Shown here: positions 1 to 9,420 of the stretch, piece after piece
How positions within the stretch are numbered: the first letter of the stretch is position 1
Layout of the letters: each line of letters opens with the position of its first letter
Assembly (NCBI RefSeq): GCF_000196615.1
Contig: NC_014306.1
Location: forward strand, 1,736,001-1,800,000
DNA from: Erwinia billingiae Eb661
GTDB taxonomy: Bacteria > Pseudomonadota > Gammaproteobacteria > Enterobacterales > Enterobacteriaceae
Length of the DNA stretch: 64,000 bases
Direction: 5' to 3'
Notes under the pieces: model-generated
Databases searched by the model: none
What the model was told of the DNA's origin: nothing
The model's input: the letters and a program-made list of their open reading frames with translations, nothing else
Position numbers and translations under genes: made by a program

Positions 1-642
1 AGGGCTAACCGTGGTCAGTACGCAGCGGCTGCAAGGTTTCGGCACATCGAACAGTACCTCACCAATCCGCACCGTTGACCAGCTGTCTTCTGCCCAGGCA
101 CTGGCACCGGTGATCACCAGGTTTGGTCGAAACTGCTCCAGTTTGATCCCTGCCGGACAGCGCTGACGCAAATCCTGCAAAGACGCTTCATTTATTAGCA
201 GGAACGGAAAACCGTCGGCAAAGCCTAATGGCACCTGCTCAAAGCGTTTAACCCGGCGGGACATCTGCGGACCCACCCAGCGTAATTGCACCGGGCGGGG
301 GAAGAAGCTGCTGAGCCACTGGTTAATGGCGGCTGGCGCGGTGAGTGAGGTGAAAACATTGCCCCAGACTTCGGTCGGTGCAAGTTCACTGGAGAAGTCA
401 GCGAGCCGAACCGTGGCGCTGGTACCATCAGGCGCAGAAAGAAAGAGACCTTCAGGGATCAACGCGGGGGTGAAAAGCACCATCTCCGGATACTGGCGGG
501 CAGTAATAAAGGTGCCATCCTCGTCCGTGATCATAAAGACACGGTCAAAGGCCAGCCCACTCTCCAGTGCCTGTGCATGAGAAACCTGGGTCCCTCGCAA
601 TGACTTCACCGGATGAATGAACAGACGAGACAGGCTAATCAT
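1..642 (-). CDS. ycbX: YcbX MOSC-domain protein, 3'-truncated by window edge
   Basis: The reverse strand from an ATG at 640-642 reads 214 codons without a stop to the window edge, beginning [17 protein letters not shown]. This is the N-terminal MOSC beta-barrel followed by most of the MOSC domain of YcbX, an iron-sulfur/molybdenum-cofactor protein that in E. coli reduces N-hydroxylated bases together with CysJ. The conserved cysteine lies in PCSRC near residue 206, close to the edge. The C-terminal 2Fe-2S ferredoxin domain should lie outside the window. The gene is divergent from rlmKL, as in E. coli. No start-anchored ORF was supplied for it because the stop codon is missing; I read it directly. 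Confidence 0.9.
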   Translation of the reverse strand, partial: MISLSRLFIHPVKSLRGTQVSHAQALESGLAFDRVFMITDEDGTFITARQYPEMVLFTPALIPEGLFLSAPDGTSATVRLADFSSELAPTEVWGNVFTSLTAPAAINQWLSSFFPRPVQLRWVGPQMSRRVKRFEQVPLGFADGFPFLLINEASLQDLRQRCPAGIKLEQFRPNLVITGASAWAEDSWSTVRIGEVLFDVPKPCSRCVLTTVSP

Positions 643-726
643 GGTGCCCTCCAGGCAAATAAAGCGGAAAAAAGCGTCTTCAGGCAAGAAAAGCGGCGGG
701 GTACCTGAGGAAAAGAAGCTAACTTT

Positions 727-754
727 ATGACATGTGCCTGCGATTAGCTATAAT
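727..754 (+). promoter_or_regulatory. Sigma-70 promoter for rlmKL
   Basis: A perfect TATAAT at 749-754 is preceded after 16 bp by ATGACA (727-732), a 5/6 match to the -35 consensus. It sits 35 bp upstream of the rlmKL start and continues into a short leader. Inference from sequence only. Confidence 0.6.
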
Positions 755-788
755 GCGCAGCAATTTTCTGACGACGATAAGTGACACT

Positions 789-2906
789 ATGAATTCTCTG
801 TTTGCCAGTACGGCGCGTGGGCTCGAAGAGCTATTAAAAAGTGAACTGGAAGCGATGGGGGCTGAGGCCTGCCAGATCGTCCAGGGCGGCGTACATTATC
901 AGGGTGACGATCGTCTGATGTACCAAAGTTTGATGTGGAGCCGTCTGGCGTCGCGCATCCTGCTGCCGCTGACCGAATGCGGCGTTTACAGTGACCTCGA
1001 CCTTTATCTGGGTGTGCAGGCTATCGACTGGCCGGCGATGTTCGGCAGTGATAAAACCTTTGCGGTGCATTTCAGCGGTCTGAACGAGGTTATCCGTAAC
1101 AGCCAGTATGGCGCGCTGAAAGTTAAAGATGCGATTGTCGACAGCTTTACCCGTAAAGGGTTTGCCCGTCCGGACGTCGATCGCGAGCAGCCCGATATCC
1201 GCGTTAACGTCTGGCTGAATAAAGATACTGCCAGCATTGCGCTGGATCTGAGTGGTGAAGGCCTGCATCAGCGCGGCTATCGCCAGCAGACCGGTCAGGC
1301 TCCGTTAAAAGAGAACCTGGCCGCGGCGATCGTGCTGCGCTCCGGCTGGGAGGTGGGAACACCGCTGATCGATCCGATGTGTGGATCGGGAACCCTGTTG
1401 ATTGAAGCGGCAATGATCGCCAGCGATCGCGCACCGGGACTACATCGTCCACATTGGGGCTTCAGCGGCTGGTCTAAATTCAATGATGCGTTGTGGCAGG
1501 AAGTGACCACCGAGGCACAGGTTCGTGCTAAACGTGGCGTGCAGCAAACCACCTCGCGTTTTTATGGCTATGACAATGATTCTCGCGTGGTTGAACGGGC
1601 GATTGCCAATGCCCGTCGCGCAGGGATGGCTGACATCATCAGCTTTACCGTGCAGGAAGTGTTGAAACTGACCAATCCGCTGCCTGAAGGGCCAACCGGA
1701 ACCGTGGTGAGCAACCCGCCTTACGGTGAGCGTATGGATAGCGAACCCGCGCTGATCGCCCTGCACAGCCAGTTGGGGCGCCTGATGAAAAGCCACTTCG
1801 GCGGCTGGAATCTGTCGTTGTTCAGCGCTTCTCCGGAACTGCTGAGCTGCCTGCAACTGCGTGCCGACCGTCAGTTCAAAGCGAAAAACGGTCCACTGGA
1901 CTGCGTACAGAAAAACTATCAGCTGGCGGTCAACCCTTCCGCTGCGGCCGGTGGTCAGGTTGCTGAAGATTATGCCAACCGTCTGCGCAAGAACATTAAG
2001 AAGCTGGAGAAGTGGGCACGTCAGGAAGGAATTGAATGCTACCGCATTTACGATGCCGATCTGCCGGATTACAACGTGGCCGTCGATCGTTACGGCGACT
2101 GGGTGGTGGTACAGGAATATGCGGCACCAAAAACCGTGGAGCCTGCCAAAGCCCGCCAGCGTCTGTTCGATGTTATTTCGGCCACGCTGCACGTACTGGA
2201 ACTGCCTTCTGATAAGCTGGTGCTGAAAACCCGCGAGCGGCAGAAAGGCAAAAGTCAGTACCAGAAGATGGACGAGAAGGGCGATTTCTTCGAAGTCAGC
2301 GAATTCAATGCCAAAATGTGGGTCAATCTGACCGACTATCTGGATACCGGACTGTTCCTCGATCACCGTATTGCCCGCAAAATGCTCGGCAAAATGAGTA
2401 AGGATAAAGACTTCCTGAACCTGTTTGCCTACACCGGTACGGCCAGTGTGCATGCCGGTCTGGGCGGCGCGCGCAGCACCACCACCGTAGATATGTCGCG
2501 TACCTATCTGGAGTGGGCAGAGCGTAACCTGCGACTGAATGGCTTAACCGGCCGCCAGCACCGTCTGATGCAGGCTGACTGCCTGGGCTGGCTGAGCGAG
2601 TCGAGCGAGCAGTTCGACCTGATCTTTATCGATCCGCCAACGTTCTCTAACTCGAAGCGGATGGAAGAGAGCTTTGAGATCCAGCGCGATCATCTGACGC
2701 TGATGAAAGATTTGAAAAGGCTGCTGCGCAAAGGCGGCACCATTATGTTCTCTAACAATAAACGCGGTTTCAAAATGGACCACGACGGTCTGGCAGAGCT
2801 GAATCTTGTTGCACAGGATATCACCGCCAAAACCCAGTCGCAGGATTTTGCCCGCAATCGTCAAATACATAACTGCTGGCTGATCACTCACGCCGGTAAG
2901 GAATAA
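789..2906 (+). CDS. rlmKL: 23S rRNA m2G2445/m7G2069 methyltransferase RlmKL
   Basis: Bifunctional enzyme that methylates 23S rRNA at G2445 (RlmL half) and G2069 (RlmK half) using SAM. The start at 789 ([14 protein letters not shown]) gives 705 aa, matching the ~702 aa E. coli protein; an upstream in-frame extension to 732 overlaps the promoter and is not used. An N-terminal THUMP region is followed by the RlmL methyltransferase with NPPY at residues 309-312. The RlmK methyltransferase follows, with DPPT at 615-618. uup starts 6 bp downstream, so the two are probably co-transcribed. Confidence 0.96.
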   Translation: MNSLFASTARGLEELLKSELEAMGAEACQIVQGGVHYQGDDRLMYQSLMWSRLASRILLPLTECGVYSDLDLYLGVQAIDWPAMFGSDKTFAVHFSGLNEVIRNSQYGALKVKDAIVDSFTRKGFARPDVDREQPDIRVNVWLNKDTASIALDLSGEGLHQRGYRQQTGQAPLKENLAAAIVLRSGWEVGTPLIDPMCGSGTLLIEAAMIASDRAPGLHRPHWGFSGWSKFNDALWQEVTTEAQVRAKRGVQQTTSRFYGYDNDSRVVERAIANARRAGMADIISFTVQEVLKLTNPLPEGPTGTVVSNPPYGERMDSEPALIALHSQLGRLMKSHFGGWNLSLFSASPELLSCLQLRADRQFKAKNGPLDCVQKNYQLAVNPSAAAGGQVAEDYANRLRKNIKKLEKWARQEGIECYRIYDADLPDYNVAVDRYGDWVVVQEYAAPKTVEPAKARQRLFDVISATLHVLELPSDKLVLKTRERQKGKSQYQKMDEKGDFFEVSEFNAKMWVNLTDYLDTGLFLDHRIARKMLGKMSKDKDFLNLFAYTGTASVHAGLGGARSTTTVDMSRTYLEWAERNLRLNGLTGRQHRLMQADCLGWLSESSEQFDLIFIDPPTFSNSKRMEESFEIQRDHLTLMKDLKRLLRKGGTIMFSNNKRGFKMDHDGLAELNLVAQDITAKTQSQDFARNRQIHNCWLITHAGKE

Positions 2907-2912
2907 GCTTTT

Positions 2913-4820
2913 ATGTCATTAATCAGTATTCATGGTGCGTATCTCTCTTTCAGTGATGCCCCGTTGTTGGATAACACCGAACTGCACATTGAAGAGAATG
3001 AGCGGGTCTGTCTGGTAGGTCGTAACGGTGCGGGTAAATCCACACTGATGAAGATTATTAACCGCGAGCAGGCGCTGGATGATGGTCGCATCATCTATGA
3101 ACAGGACCTGGTCGTGTCACGTCTGCAGCAGGATCCGCCGCGTAATGTGGAAGGATCGGTTTATGACTTCGTGGCCGAAGGCGTCAACGAGCAGGCGGAA
3201 TACCTGAAGGCGTATCACGCGATTTCTCATCTGGTGATGACCGATCCGAGCGATAAAAACCTTAATGAAATGGGACGTCTGCAAACTATTCTGGATCACC
3301 AGAATCTGTGGCAGCTGGAAACCCGTATTCACGATGTGTTGAAGCAGATTGGCCTGGATGCCGATGTGCCACTGTCCTCGTTGTCGGGCGGCTGGCTGCG
3401 TAAAGCCGCGCTGGGACGTGCACTGGTCAGCAATCCACGGGTGTTGATGCTCGATGAGCCCACCAACCACCTGGATATCGAAACCATCGACTGGCTGGAA
3501 GGGTTCCTGAAAACCTTCCAGGGCAGCATTATCTTTATTTCCCACGACCGTTCCTTTATCCGCAATATGGCCACCCGCATTGTCGATCTGGATCGCGGCA
3601 AGTTAGTTTCCTGGCCTGGCGATTACGACCTGTATCTGACCAGCAAAGAAGAAGCGCTGCGTGTGGAAGAGATGCAGAACGCTGAATTCGACCGCAAACT
3701 GGCTCAGGAAGAAGTGTGGATCCGTCAGGGCATTAAAGCGCGCCGTACGCGTAACGAAGGCCGTGTTCGTGCATTAAAAGCATTGCGTAACGAGCGTTCA
3801 GAACGTCGTGAAGTGATGGGCAAAGCCAATATGCAGGTGGAAGAAGCGTCGCGCTCAGGCAAAATTGTCTTCGAGATGGAAAATCTTCACTACAGCGTTG
3901 ACGGCAAACAGCTGGTGCGTGACTTCAGCGCCCAGGTTCAGCGTGGCGATAAAATTGCCCTGATTGGCTCCAACGGTTGTGGTAAAACCACGCTGTTGCG
4001 ACTGATGCTGGATGAGCTGAAAGCCAGCAGTGGTCGCGTGCATATCGGGACGAAATTAGAAGTGGCCTATTTTGACCAGCACCGTGCCGATCTCGATCCT
4101 GACCGCACGGTAATGGACAACCTGGCGGAAGGTAAGCAGGAAGTGATGGTGAACGGTAAGCCGCGCCATGTGTTGGGTTACCTGCAGGAGTTCCTGTTCC
4201 ACCCTAAACGTGCGATGACGCCGGTGCGTGCCTTGTCAGGCGGTGAGCGTAACCGTCTGTTGCTGGCTCGTCTGTTCCTCAAGCCAAGCAACCTGCTGAT
4301 CCTCGATGAACCGACTAACGACCTCGATGTGGAAACGCTGGAGCTGTTGGAAGAGCTGGTGGATGGGTATCAGGGCACCGTATTGCTGGTCAGCCACGAT
4401 CGTCAGTTTGTCGATAATACCGTGACCGAGTGCTGGATCTTTGAAGGTAACGGTGAGATTGGCGCCTTTGTCGGTGGCTATCATGACGCTCAGCGCCAGC
4501 GTGCGGCCTATAAGCAGACGCGTTCGTTGAGCAAACCCGCGCCTGCTGCGCGCCAGGAAAATGCGAAAGCAGAGCCAGAAAAACGTGCTGCGAATAAGCT
4601 AAGCTATAACTTGCAGCGTGAACTTGAACAGCTGCCACAAAAGATGGAAACGCTTGAAAGCCAACTGGAAACATTGCAGGCCAAAGTGGCCGACGGTGAT
4701 TTCTTCAGTCAGCCTCATGATGTGACTCAGCCCGTGCTGGATGCGCTTGCCGTAGCCGAACAGGAACTGGAAGTGGCGTTCGAACGCTGGGAATATCTGG
4801 AGTCGTTGAAAAACGGCTGA
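2913..4820 (+). CDS. uup: ABC-F ATPase Uup
   Basis: Soluble ABC-F protein of 635 aa with two ATP-binding cassettes and no membrane segments. ABC-F proteins act on ribosomes, and Uup loss in E. coli raises precise transposon excision. Cassette 1 has Walker A GRNGAGKST (36-44), signature LSGGW (157-161) and Walker B LMLDEPTNHLD (178-188). Cassette 2 has GSNGCGKTT (352-360), LSGGE (about 441) and LILDEPTNDLD. The C-terminal ~90 residues are charged and predicted coiled coil (ELEQLPQKMETLESQLETLQ), the DNA-binding tail typical of Uup. It lies 6 bp after rlmKL and 21 bp before pqiA. Confidence 0.96.
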   Translation: MSLISIHGAYLSFSDAPLLDNTELHIEENERVCLVGRNGAGKSTLMKIINREQALDDGRIIYEQDLVVSRLQQDPPRNVEGSVYDFVAEGVNEQAEYLKAYHAISHLVMTDPSDKNLNEMGRLQTILDHQNLWQLETRIHDVLKQIGLDADVPLSSLSGGWLRKAALGRALVSNPRVLMLDEPTNHLDIETIDWLEGFLKTFQGSIIFISHDRSFIRNMATRIVDLDRGKLVSWPGDYDLYLTSKEEALRVEEMQNAEFDRKLAQEEVWIRQGIKARRTRNEGRVRALKALRNERSERREVMGKANMQVEEASRSGKIVFEMENLHYSVDGKQLVRDFSAQVQRGDKIALIGSNGCGKTTLLRLMLDELKASSGRVHIGTKLEVAYFDQHRADLDPDRTVMDNLAEGKQEVMVNGKPRHVLGYLQEFLFHPKRAMTPVRALSGGERNRLLLARLFLKPSNLLILDEPTNDLDVETLELLEELVDGYQGTVLLVSHDRQFVDNTVTECWIFEGNGEIGAFVGGYHDAQRQRAAYKQTRSLSKPAPAARQENAKAEPEKRAANKLSYNLQRELEQLPQKMETLESQLETLQAKVADGDFFSQPHDVTQPVLDALAVAEQELEVAFERWEYLESLKNG

Positions 4821-4841
4821 TGCTTAAGCAAGAGGTCGTTT

Positions 4842-6116
4842 ATGTGTTCATCGCACCACGCTGATCAATGGATGCTCTGCCCGCAGTGTGACCTGATGAC
4901 ACAACTGCCGGAACTGAAACCGGGTAGTAAAGCCAGCTGCCCGCGTTGCGAAACCACGCTGACGGCCAACTGGATAGAGCCGCAAAAGCGGCCTACCGGT
5001 TATGCGCTGGCGGCACTGTTTATGCTGGTTCTGGCTAACCTGTTCCCGTTCGTCAATATGCACGTAGCGGGACTGAGCAGCGAAATAACCCTGTTGCGTA
5101 TTCCTCAGGTGATGGTATCTGAGGATTACAACAGCCTGGCTACGCTGTTTATGGTGTTTGTACAGGCGGTCCCTGCCGTTTGTATGGTGATTATTCTGCT
5201 TCTGGTCAACCCAGTCCGTTTGTCGCTGCCGCTGAAGAAAGGCATGTCTCGCATGCTGTTTCAGATCAAGACCTGGGGCATGTCAGAGATTTTTCTGGCA
5301 GGCGTATTGGTCAGCTTCGTTAAGTTGATGGCCTATGGCAATATCGGCGTCGGAGCCAGTTTTATTCCCTGGTGCCTGTTTTGTGTGTTACAGCTCAGGG
5401 CGTTTCAATGTGTCGATCGCCGCTGGTTATGGAACCGCATTGAGCCGATGCCAGAAATTCCCGCCAAACCGATCCCTGCAATCAGCGGCATTCATCAGGG
5501 GCTACGTTCCTGCCGTTGCTGCACCGCTATTCTCCCGGTCGATCAGTATACCTGCACCCGTTGTGGGACAGGCGGGTACGCCCGTCGTAAGAACAGTCTG
5601 CAATGGACAATGGCGTTGCTGGTGACCTCAATGTTGCTCTATATCCCGGCTAATTTGATGCCAATTATGATCACCCAGGCGCTGGGCACCAAAATCACCT
5701 CGACCATTATGGCCGGTGTGGTGTTGCTGTGGAGCGAAGGGTCGTTCCCGGTAGCGATGGTGATCTTTATTGCCAGCATCATGGTGCCTTCGCTGAAAAT
5801 GATCGCCATCGGTTGGCTGTGCTGGGATGCCAACAGTAAAGGTGCAACCCACCATGACAGTGAGCGGATGCACAAGATTTATGAAGTGGTTGAGTTTGTC
5901 GGACGCTGGTCGATGATTGACGTGTTTGTGATTGCTGTTCTCTCAGCGCTGGTGCGAATGGGGCAGTTGATGAGTATTTATCCCGCGACGGGGGCCTTGC
6001 TGTTTGCCATGGTTGTTATTCTGACCATGTTTGCAGCCATGACCTTTGACCCTCGCCTGACCTGGGATCGTGTACGAGAAAAAAATCTTGAGGAGCCAAG
6101 CATTGAAGGAAAATAA
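4842..6116 (+). CDS. pqiA: Intermembrane transport protein PqiA
   Basis: Integral inner-membrane subunit of the PqiABC lipid-transport system that bridges the two membranes. The 424 aa protein has the PqiA duplication: each half begins with a C4 zinc-ribbon (CPQC at 13-16 with CPRC; later a CC...CTRC set) followed by a four-helix membrane domain. In E. coli pqiAB is paraquat-inducible through SoxRS. No separate SoxS box is obvious in the 21-bp gap after uup, so transcription may read through from uup or start inside it. The stop codon lies inside the start of pqiB. Confidence 0.95.
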   Translation: MCSSHHADQWMLCPQCDLMTQLPELKPGSKASCPRCETTLTANWIEPQKRPTGYALAALFMLVLANLFPFVNMHVAGLSSEITLLRIPQVMVSEDYNSLATLFMVFVQAVPAVCMVIILLLVNPVRLSLPLKKGMSRMLFQIKTWGMSEIFLAGVLVSFVKLMAYGNIGVGASFIPWCLFCVLQLRAFQCVDRRWLWNRIEPMPEIPAKPIPAISGIHQGLRSCRCCTAILPVDQYTCTRCGTGGYARRKNSLQWTMALLVTSMLLYIPANLMPIMITQALGTKITSTIMAGVVLLWSEGSFPVAMVIFIASIMVPSLKMIAIGWLCWDANSKGATHHDSERMHKIYEVVEFVGRWSMIDVFVIAVLSALVRMGQLMSIYPATGALLFAMVVILTMFAAMTFDPRLTWDRVREKNLEEPSIEGK

Positions 6117-7743
6117 TCACGGCGTGGCGACGGTTGATCAAATCAAACGCTGGTCACCGGTATGGATCATTCCCATTGTCACCGTATTAATTGGTGCATG
6201 GATCCTGTTTTACCACTTCAGCCACCAGGGCCCTCTGGTCACCCTGATCACCACCAATGCCGAGGGCATTGAAGGCGGCAAAACGGCGATCAAAAGTCGC
6301 AGCGTGGATGTCGGCGTGGTGGAGAGTGCCGTCTTAACTGACGACCTTCACCATGTGGAAATTACTGCCCGTCTGAATTCCGGCATGGAAAAACTGTTAA
6401 AAAACGACAGTGCTTTCTGGGTGGTTAAGCCGGCAATTGGTCGTGAGGGCGTTACCGGGCTGGGCACCTTGCTTTCCGGGGCCTATATCGAATTACAGCC
6501 GGGCGTGAAGGGCGATAAAAAAGAGCGCTATGACCTGCTGGATTCTCCGCCGCTTGCTCCGCCAGATGCCAAAGGCATTCGTATCACCCTCGACAGTGCC
6601 AAAGCCGGGCAGCTCAATCCAGGCGATCCGGTGCTATTCCGTGGCTACCGGGTTGGCTCAGTTGAAACCAGCCACTTTGATGCCGATAAACGCATGATGA
6701 CCTATCAGCTGTTTATCGCCGCGCCGTACGACCGTCTGATCACCACCAACGTGCGCTTCTGGAAAGACAGTGGCATAGCGGTGGATATGTCAGCATCGGG
6801 TATGCGTGTGGAAATGGGGTCACTGACTACCCTGTTTAGCGGGGGTGTCAGCTTCGACGTGCCGGACGGCTGGGAACTGGGACAGGTCGCACAGAATCAG
6901 TCGGAATATAAACTGTTCGACGATCAGCGCAGTATTCAGGATTCCCTGTATACCGCCCACAAAGATTTCCTGATGTTCTTCACCGATTCGATCCGTGGCC
7001 TGCAACCTGGCGCGCCAATTGAGTTCCGTGGCATTCGTCTGGGTACGGTGGCAGAAGTGCCATTTAAATCCACGGTGCTTGCACAACAGCTGGATACCGA
7101 TTACCGCATCCCGGTCTTGATCCGCATCGAGCCGGACCGTTTCCAGAGTATGTTGGGTAAAGACTTCAATATCGAACAGCATCTGAAAGACGGTATCAAC
7201 AATGGACTGCGCGCCTCGCTGAAATCGGCGAACCTGTTAACGGGTTCACTGTATATCGACCTCGATTTCTACAAGAATGCCAAGCCATTCACCGGTCCAC
7301 GGACCCTGTCTGGCTATGAGCTGATCCCAACCGTGAGTGGTGGACTGGCGCAAATCCAGCAGAAACTGATGGATGCGCTGGATAAGGTTAACAATCTGCC
7401 GCTGAATCCGCTGCTGAATCAGGCCACCAGTACCCTGAAACAGAGTCAGAAAACCATTCAGGAACTGCAGAAGACGCTGGATAACATTAACCAGATTACC
7501 TCAAGCCAGTCGATGAAGGATCTGCCGGCCGATATGCAGAAAACGCTGCGTGAACTGAACACCAGCATGAAAGGCTTCCAGCCAGGATCGCCGGCTTATA
7601 CCCGCATGGTGGGAGATATGCAGCGACTGGATCAGGTGATGCGTGAGCTGCAACCGGTATTGAAGACCTTGAACAGTAAGAGTAACGCCCTGGTGTTTGA
7701 AGCTAAACCTGGCCAGGACCCGCAGCCTAAGAGGGCGAAATAA
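6103..7743 (+). CDS. pqiB: MCE-domain protein PqiB
   Basis: Periplasm-spanning MCE protein that forms a hexameric tube for phospholipid transport between membranes. I place the start at the TTG at 6103 (reading MKENNHGVATVDQIKRW). It has AGGAG at 6091-6095 and gives 546 aa, equal to the E. coli length. The longer GTG start at 6070 has no such support. One N-terminal transmembrane helix (about residues 17-37) is followed by three MCE repeats and a long helical tail with QKT/LDN heptads. The first 14 bp overlap pqiA, indicating translational coupling. Confidence 0.93.
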   Translation: MKENNHGVATVDQIKRWSPVWIIPIVTVLIGAWILFYHFSHQGPLVTLITTNAEGIEGGKTAIKSRSVDVGVVESAVLTDDLHHVEITARLNSGMEKLLKNDSAFWVVKPAIGREGVTGLGTLLSGAYIELQPGVKGDKKERYDLLDSPPLAPPDAKGIRITLDSAKAGQLNPGDPVLFRGYRVGSVETSHFDADKRMMTYQLFIAAPYDRLITTNVRFWKDSGIAVDMSASGMRVEMGSLTTLFSGGVSFDVPDGWELGQVAQNQSEYKLFDDQRSIQDSLYTAHKDFLMFFTDSIRGLQPGAPIEFRGIRLGTVAEVPFKSTVLAQQLDTDYRIPVLIRIEPDRFQSMLGKDFNIEQHLKDGINNGLRASLKSANLLTGSLYIDLDFYKNAKPFTGPRTLSGYELIPTVSGGLAQIQQKLMDALDKVNNLPLNPLLNQATSTLKQSQKTIQELQKTLDNINQITSSQSMKDLPADMQKTLRELNTSMKGFQPGSPAYTRMVGDMQRLDQVMRELQPVLKTLNSKSNALVFEAKPGQDPQPKRAK

Positions 7744-8309
7744 TGATGAAATGGATCCCCGTAGCCCTGGCTCTGATGCTGTCTGCCTGTAGCAGCACGC
7801 CAGAAACCACCTACTATCAGCTGCCTGCGGGCGGTAAAGCGACCTCGACAACCCGTCCAGCGGATGCCACACGTCCGGCGGTATTTGTTCAGCATGTTTC
7901 TGTGCCAGATTATCTGGCCGGAAACGGCCTGGTCTATCAGAGCAGCGATGTGAAATATGTCATTGCCGCGAACAATCTGTGGGCCAGTCCGCTGGACCAA
8001 CAGCTGCAACAGACGCTGGTGGTTAATCTGGGCGAAGCACTGCCAGGCTGGCTGGTTTCTTCCAGCCAGTTAGGGCAACAGCAGGATACGCTTAACGTCA
8101 ACGTCACGGGCTTCCAGGGCCGCTACGATGGCCATGCGGTGATTAGCGGTGACTGGGTTCTTGAGCATCAGGGCCAGATCATTAAGCGTTCATTTGCCCT
8201 GACGCTGCCGCAAACGGAAGATGGTTACGATGCGTTAGTAAGAACGCTGGCTAAAGGATGGCAGCAGGAAGCGGGCGAAATCGCAAATGCGATCCGTGGC
8301 ATTAATTAA
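7743..8309 (+). CDS. pqiC: Outer-membrane lipoprotein PqiC
   Basis: Lipoprotein (DUF330/ABC-type transport auxiliary family) that caps the PqiB needle at the outer membrane. A signal peptide ends in the lipobox LSAC, giving lipidated Cys15 or Cys16 depending on which of the two start Met codons is used. Residue +2 is Ser, not Asp, which fits outer-membrane sorting. At 188 aa it matches the family. The start overlaps the pqiB stop (TAATG), completing the pqiABC operon. Confidence 0.94.
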   Translation: MMKWIPVALALMLSACSSTPETTYYQLPAGGKATSTTRPADATRPAVFVQHVSVPDYLAGNGLVYQSSDVKYVIAANNLWASPLDQQLQQTLVVNLGEALPGWLVSSSQLGQQQDTLNVNVTGFQGRYDGHAVISGDWVLEHQGQIIKRSFALTLPQTEDGYDALVRTLAKGWQQEAGEIANAIRGIN

Positions 8310-8331
8310 CAAAATTTAATCTTTAAAGCTA

Positions 8332-8384
8332 AGCCCTTGATTGTCGAAAATTAAGATTTTCCGCAGTCAGGGGCTTTTTTTTTG
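8332..8384 (+). terminator. Rho-independent terminator after pqiC
   Basis: Arms AGCCCTTGA (8332-8340) and TCAGGGGCT (8367-8375) pair with one G-U; the large loop itself holds a GAAAA/TTTTC hairpin. A run of nine T follows. Confidence 0.8.
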
Positions 8385-8587
8385 GATTACAGCGGCTTAT
8401 TAGCAATTCGTGCGCTGATTCGGGGCCAGGAATGGCCCTGGTTTGTCTCAAAATGATGACATTGGCGTGAAATTTGCGCATTGATCTTTGGACCAGTTGG
8501 CGGTAGAACTTATGAGTGGTTACGCAGAAAGCGACCACTGTTTTCTTTCCACCAGATTCCACCTGACCTGAAGAGGGGATTACAGGC

Positions 8588-8758
8588 ATGATGAAGAGAC
8601 AGAAACGAGATCGGCTAGAACGGGCACATTCACGAGGTTATCAGGCCGGTATTACCGGACGCTCGAAAGAGATGTGTCCCTATCAATTGATAGATGCGAA
8701 ATCTCACTGGTTGGGAGGTTGGCGACAAGCCATGGAGGACAGGACGGTTACTGCGTAA
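8588..8758 (+). CDS. rmf: Ribosome modulation factor RMF
   Basis: Small basic protein that dimerises 70S ribosomes into inactive 100S particles in stationary phase. It is below the usual ORF size cut-off but is clear when translated: MKRQKRDRLERAHSRGYQAG, then GRSKEMCPYQ and LGGWRQAMEDR, nearly identical to E. coli RMF. From the second Met (8591) it is 55 aa, the E. coli length. The first Met (8588) is better spaced from GAGGGGAT at 8573-8580, so the start is uncertain by one codon. It lies alone between two terminators, converging on fabA. Confidence 0.96.
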   Translation: MMKRQKRDRLERAHSRGYQAGITGRSKEMCPYQLIDAKSHWLGGWRQAMEDRTVTA

Positions 8759-8782
8759 TCTGACTGTTCAATGTAGTAAGGA

Positions 8783-8816
8783 AAAGAACCTCCGCCGAAG
8801 CGGAGGTTTCCGTTTT
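8783..8816. terminator. Bidirectional terminator between rmf and fabA
   Basis: A perfect 9-bp stem AACCTCCGC/GCGGAGGTT (8787-8795 and 8800-8808) with a CGAA loop is flanked by A-rich and T-rich sequence on either side. It serves the convergent rmf and fabA genes. Confidence 0.8.
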
Positions 8817-8827
8817 AGTACTCTGGA

Positions 8828-9346
8828 TTAAAAAGCAGTCGTGTCTTTAAACAGACCCACTTTCAAATCTGTCGCGGTGTAAATCACGTTACCGTCGACA
8901 AGCACTTCACCGTCTGCCACACCCATCACCAGCTTGCGATTGATAACACGCTTGAAGTGAATGCGGTAAGAAACTTTTTTCGCGGTTGGCAGTACCTGGC
9001 CAGTGAATTTAACTTCACCCACACCCAGAGCACGACCTTTACCTTCGGCGCCTAACCAGCCGAGGTAGAAACCAACCAGCTGCCACATGGCATCCAGACC
9101 GAGACAACCAGGCATTACCGGGTCGCCAATAAAGTGACAGCCAAAGAACCACAGGTCCGGATTGATATCCAGCTCGGCTTCAACGAAACCTTTCCCGTAG
9201 TTACCGCCATCCTCAGTCATTTTGACCACGCGGTCCATCATCAACATATTGCCAGACGGTAACGGTGGGCCTTCAGCGCCGAACAGCTCACCACGACCAG
9301 AGGCAATCAGGTCTTCTTTTGTATAGGAGTCGCGTTTATCTACCAT
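8828..9346 (-). CDS. fabA: 3-hydroxydecanoyl-ACP dehydratase/isomerase FabA
   Basis: Dehydrates 3-hydroxydecanoyl-ACP and isomerises trans-2 to cis-3-decenoyl-ACP, the branch point to unsaturated fatty acids. At 172 aa it is the same length as the E. coli enzyme. Catalytic His71 is in [15 protein letters not shown] and Asp85 in LGLDAMWQ. FadR- and FabR-type operators lie just upstream. It is transcribed away from lonH, which ends within those operators. Confidence 0.97.
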   Translation of the reverse strand: MVDKRDSYTKEDLIASGRGELFGAEGPPLPSGNMLMMDRVVKMTEDGGNYGKGFVEAELDINPDLWFFGCHFIGDPVMPGCLGLDAMWQLVGFYLGWLGAEGKGRALGVGEVKFTGQVLPTAKKVSYRIHFKRVINRKLVMGVADGEVLVDGNVIYTATDLKVGLFKDTTAF

Positions 9347-9384
9347 GTTCTCAATATGCCTTATTTTAATGAGTCACGAAGTCT

Positions 9385-9402
9385 AGCTTACAGCTGTAAG
9401 CT
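9385..9402 (-). promoter_or_regulatory. FabR-type operator upstream of fabA
   Basis: Perfect 18-bp palindrome AGCTTACAGCTGTAAGCT. It occupies the position of the E. coli fabA FabR site, directly after the FadR site, and overlaps the likely -10 region. The assignment rests on position and local alignment to the E. coli fabA leader from memory. Confidence 0.65.
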
Positions 9403-9420
9403 GAACAAGTCCGATCAGCT
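9403..9420 (-). promoter_or_regulatory. FadR-type activator site upstream of fabA
   Basis: Read on the reverse strand it is AGCTGATCGGACTTGTTC, essentially the E. coli fabA FadR site. The site overlaps the lonH stop codon (9415-9417), so operator and coding end are shared. Confidence 0.7.

Noticed and set aside
1440..2453. 337-aa reverse ORF inside rlmKL
   Set aside because: Antisense shadow of a well-conserved gene; no ribosome site and no recognisable domain.
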